Assembly: GCF_002127265.1 (NCBI RefSeq)
Contig: NZ_NFUU01000001.1
Span: 2,612,040-2,676,039 of the forward strand
DNA from: Hydrogenophaga sp. IBVHS1
Lineage (GTDB): Bacteria > Pseudomonadota > Gammaproteobacteria > Burkholderiales > Burkholderiaceae_C
Direction: 5' to 3'
Length of the DNA: 64,000 bases
The notes under the pieces are model-generated. The model ran no database searches. It had not been told where the DNA came from and worked only from the letters and a program-made list of their open reading frames with translations. A program made the position numbers and the translations under genes. Below, in pieces: positions 59,932 through 64,000 of the stretch. The number at the start of each line of letters is the position of its first letter. The first letter of the stretch is position 1.

Positions 59932-62048
59932 TCGGCTTTGGCGGAGTTCAGCCAGGCTTGCCGCGCCACTTCGTCGAGGGCTTCGTCCACCACGCCGTGG
60001 TCGGCCACCACGCGCAGGCGGTTCTGCTCCTGCAGCCGATCCAGACCGCGCTTGGTCATCGACAGCGAGCGGCCGTTGGCGCCCGTAAACAGGAACAGTG
60101 TGCCGTGCGGGCTGGCCCAGGTGATCTGCCAGCGCACGGCCTGACCGTCCTGCGAAATGTCGACCCAGGTACCCACCGGCAGGTTGGAAGCCTGCTGACC
60201 CGCCAGCTCGACTTTGAGATCGGCCCAGTCGCGTTGCAACGGTCGCGTATCGAGAAACGCCGGCTGGGTGGAGGTCAGGGGCGAGTCCAGAAACACGTCG
60301 TCCATCAGGCAGGAGTTGCGCGCTTCTGTGCGCTGCATCCAGGGCTCGTCGTCCATGTCCGGTTGCACGCTGGGCGGGTCATCCACCACGGGAGGTTCGT
60401 TGCGCTGCGTCTTGTAGGCCGCTTCATGCAGCCCCATGAGCGCCTGGAAGAACGACTCGGTCTGCTCACGCGGGTACTCAATGGAATCCAGGCCCTCGCG
60501 CAGGGTGCGCAGCACGCTGGGAATGATCTTGACCAGACGGGGCCGGTTCAGGCTGGCCAGGGCCAGCTGGCTCGACCACAACAGGTCGGCCAACAGCTCG
60601 GTGTAGCGAAAGGCAGGTGAATCTGCCGGCTTGATGGAAGGCGTCTGCGACACCTCCAGCCGCGCCTGCGCAATCACTTGCGACCACGCGCTGGTGAGAA
60701 AACGGCGCACGACGCCGGGCGACTTCTCGAAATCGTTGCGGCTGCGAATCTCGGCCGCCACCCTCTCGGCCAGCAGGTTGCGCTGCTCCACCCGCACAAG
60801 GGTCTGCACAGCGAGGCCGCGCGCCTGCACCTGAGCAGGTGCCACGGCTTCGGCCTGCGAGCGATTCAGGTCTTCCAGCAATTGCTCAAGGCGTTCGGAG
60901 ATGTCGGGCCCGGGCGTTTTCAGCGCCTTGAGGATGCTGCGAACCTGGCCGGAGAAAGGGCCATAGCCGCGGTCCTGCTCGCTGGTGAATGCCAGACTGC
61001 GCTCGGTGATGGCATCGAGCATGCGCCTGGCCGGGTTCTGGCGGTCGGCAAAAAAACGCGGCTCGGTACGCGCCAGCTGCAGCAAGGCGGGTTTCATCTC
61101 CTGCAGCATTTCGCGAACCGGCGGCAGCAGGCGCTCGTCGGACGCAATGCGCTTGAGCATGAGTGAGACCACCTCGCTGGCCAATGTGCGCACCATGGCA
61201 TTGCCTGAACCCGAAGCGCCCTGATCGCTCGGCGTGTCGCCACTCTGATCGAGGTTGCCCACCAGCAGTTGGTGCAGGTGGTCGAGCGTGAGCAGCGCGT
61301 CGCTGCCCAGCACCTCGTTCCCAGGCTCCGCTTCGCCACCCCGCCCTGGAGCCGAACCCGCATTTGCAGCGGCATTGGCATTTGGTGCAGGGCGACTCTC
61401 GGGCGCCTGGATCAAGGCGTAGGCCGCAGGCTCGATGCCCGCCTGGCTCAGCATCATGCCCAGTTGCAGGTACATGTCGCGCAGCTCGCTGCCGAGCGAC
61501 AACGCGCCGGCCTGAAGCCAGCGCGCACGCACGGCGGGCTGCACGTGAAGACCTTTGAGGGTCTTCATCAAGGCGGCGACCATCACCTCGGCGCGCAGCG
61601 GATTGGAATCGGCATTGACCAGCTCGTAGCCCTGCGCCGTGGACAGCAGCGCCGTGAGCGCCAGTTGCTCTTCGTCCACCGACATCTGCACGACCTGCTG
61701 CACGCGGGCCAGCTCGACCGTTTCCTGCACCTGGTCATCACCCATGAGTTCCAGCTCGTCGAAGCTCACCGACTTCGGGCGACGAGGGGCGCTGCCCGAC
61801 CGTGGAAGGGCCTGTTCAACCGCCTCGGCCATGGAGGCGAGAAAGCCCGTGGCGATGCGGTCTCGGTAGGTTTCCAGGTCGCTGCGGGCCTGCATCAGCC
61901 CGTGCTTCTCGCTCATCTGGTTGGTCTGGGACTCGCGGTCCCTGAGCGCGGTCTGCAATTGCGTGAGCCAACGCGGCATCCACTCGCGTGTCTGAGCGAG
62001 GGCTTCTTTCAGGCAATTGTCAAAGGCCTGGGTATCGCGGGCGTCCAT
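59922..62048 (-). CDS. DUF1631 protein
   Basis: Large soluble protein of 708 residues, mostly helical, matching the DUF1631 family of Burkholderiales: FDNCLKEALAQTREWMPRWL near the N-terminus, SFDELELMGDDQVQETVELARV, then LRAEVMVAALMKTLKGLHV, and a C-terminal PilZ-like beta segment (LPVGTWVDISQDGQAVRWQITWASPHGTLFLF, then TKRGLDRLQEQNRLRVV). PilZ-type ends suggest c-di-GMP binding, which is inference. Start at 62048; further in-frame starts at 62129 (ATG) and 62135 (TTG) are possible. Confidence 0.85.
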   Translation of the reverse strand: MDARDTQAFDNCLKEALAQTREWMPRWLTQLQTALRDRESQTNQMSEKHGLMQARSDLETYRDRIATGFLASMAEAVEQALPRSGSAPRRPKSVSFDELELMGDDQVQETVELARVQQVVQMSVDEEQLALTALLSTAQGYELVNADSNPLRAEVMVAALMKTLKGLHVQPAVRARWLQAGALSLGSELRDMYLQLGMMLSQAGIEPAAYALIQAPESRPAPNANAAANAGSAPGRGGEAEPGNEVLGSDALLTLDHLHQLLVGNLDQSGDTPSDQGASGSGNAMVRTLASEVVSLMLKRIASDERLLPPVREMLQEMKPALLQLARTEPRFFADRQNPARRMLDAITERSLAFTSEQDRGYGPFSGQVRSILKALKTPGPDISERLEQLLEDLNRSQAEAVAPAQVQARGLAVQTLVRVEQRNLLAERVAAEIRSRNDFEKSPGVVRRFLTSAWSQVIAQARLEVSQTPSIKPADSPAFRYTELLADLLWSSQLALASLNRPRLVKIIPSVLRTLREGLDSIEYPREQTESFFQALMGLHEAAYKTQRNEPPVVDDPPSVQPDMDDEPWMQRTEARNSCLMDDVFLDSPLTSTQPAFLDTRPLQRDWADLKVELAGQQASNLPVGTWVDISQDGQAVRWQITWASPHGTLFLFTGANGRSLSMTKRGLDRLQEQNRLRVVADHGVVDEALDEVARQAWLNSAKADGL

Positions 62049-62167
62049 GCAGACGGGGTCTTTCCAATCAAGGGTCGAAATGAGAGCGGGGGGCAGCTCT
62101 TGCCGATCATTGTGCCCAACAGGGTACATCGGCAAACCCGGAAAAGAAACCTGTAAACCCTGTCAGT

Positions 62168-62706
62168 TCAGGTTTTAGACCACAAGGCCTGCCAGCCGGC
62201 GAGGCCGAGCTGACGCAAGGTGGCCAGGTTGCGGTCCACGATGGCCTCGGCATCGCCGCCCTCTGTGGCCACCGCCCGCTCCACGCTCTCTTCACGCAAC
62301 AGGTGCAACGTGGGGAAAGGCGACCGGTTGGTGCAGTTGGTGACGTCGTCGGGCGTGGTGCCTTCAAACTGGAACTGCGGATGGAACGGCGCCACCTGGA
62401 TCACGCCTTCCAGCTCGTGCTCGGCCACCACGTCATCCACCACATTGAGGAAGTCGTTGAACACCTCGAAGTCTGGAAACAGTGTGGGGTGCACCAGCAG
62501 CGTGGTGTCGATCTGCTCGGCCGGCGTGTTCACCAGCAGGTCGAGCTCTCGGTCGAGATCGTCCAGAAAAGCATCGAGGTGGCGCGCTGTGCTCACCACA
62601 ACACGCACCTGGTCCTTCACATACACCGCACGCGCAAACGGACACAGGTTCAGGCCGATCACGGCCTTCTCGATCCACTCGCGCGTCGCGGTCTCGACGT
62701 TCGACA

Positions 62707-62707
<1 letters not shown>
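62168..62707 (-). CDS. DUF1415 protein
   Basis: Soluble protein of 179 residues of the DUF1415 family: VETATREWIEKAVIGLNLCPFARAV at the start, LLVHPTLFPDFEVFNDFLNVVDDVV, IQVAPFHPQFQFEGTTPDDVTNCTNRSPFPTLHLLREESVERAV and then AEAIVDRNLATLR. The cysteine in NLCPFA is conserved. Function unknown. Its ATG overlaps the ettA stop by 1 base (TGATG), so the two are translationally coupled. Confidence 0.9.

Positions 62708-64000
<1,293 letters not shown>

Noticed and set aside
59905-59940. A tRNA-Leu-like anticodon arm (GGACTTAAAGTCC)
   Set aside because: No acceptor stem, D arm or T arm can be built around it; the dyad is explained by the end of the DUF1631 gene.

Overview
The window looks like chromosomal DNA of a GC-rich betaproteobacterium of the order Burkholderiales, most likely family Comamonadaceae (Hydrogenophaga-like). 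This is inference from gene content: a BktB-type thiolase, a Bug-family uptake receptor, DUF1631 and DUF1415 proteins, and a dispersed hairpin element at 59837-59916 that resembles repeats I associate with this family. No rRNA, tRNA, CRISPR array, transposase or phage structural gene was found. Coding density is high; only 47451-47755 exceeds 300 bases without a gene.

Layout. 1-4396: a 5'-truncated PAS histidine kinase, two small membrane proteins and a LytS/LytTR-type two-component pair. 4483-8943: an orphan HipA/YjjJ-type kinase with palindromes upstream, a tyrosine/proline-repeat secreted protein, a DUF924 protein and a choice-of-anchor-I lipoprotein. 8950-12092: a large membrane protein divergent from glnS. 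12089-16037: an accessory block. An AT-rich two-gene cassette (DUF262 protein plus a HEPN-type protein with an R-x4-H motif) begins exactly at the glnS stop codon, followed by a holin-4_2-like membrane protein and an XRE/AbiEii-type toxin-antitoxin pair. 16029-31907: mostly housekeeping and small conserved genes (SrkA-like kinase, GIY-YIG-like protein, NYN-LOTUS protein, Pcp, DTW-domain tRNA modifier, a degenerate GGDEF protein, an SRAP homologue lacking its catalytic cysteine, TerB, an RcnB-like protein, a CPHC thioredoxin-fold lipoprotein, YlqF, dienelactone hydrolase, GshA, DusC). 31970-35751: a run of plus-strand genes including RluA and a BktB-type thiolase.

35787-42846: a five-gene minus-strand operon (CaiB-type CoA transferase, DUF1254 protein, Bug receptor, type-B carboxylesterase, Crp/Fnr regulator) divergent from a LysR regulator, with a perfect dyad between them. 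It reads as uptake, hydrolysis and CoA activation of an ester or organic acid. 42834-47450: a dioxygenase, a DUF2189 protein, an AcuI/YhdH-type reductase and an acyl-CoA ligase. 47756-51963: a complete general L-amino-acid ABC transporter (AapJQMP type), with NtrC-like and sigma-54-like sites upstream and a strong hairpin after the binding-protein gene. 52006-53897: a glycerophosphodiesterase and a DUF1223 protein. 53946-58411: a copper-handling operon (DUF2946-like protein, TolC-like protein, multicopper oxidase, cupredoxin, DUF411-CusF fusion). 58497-64000: a TAXI protein, then DUF1631, DUF1415 and the 5'-truncated ettA gene.

The best candidate for an under-described system is the DUF262-HEPN cassette. 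It has a conserved two-gene layout, foreign base composition, a plausible RNase motif, and sits beside a second toxin-antitoxin-like pair. All functional calls rest on reading motifs by eye; no database search was run.
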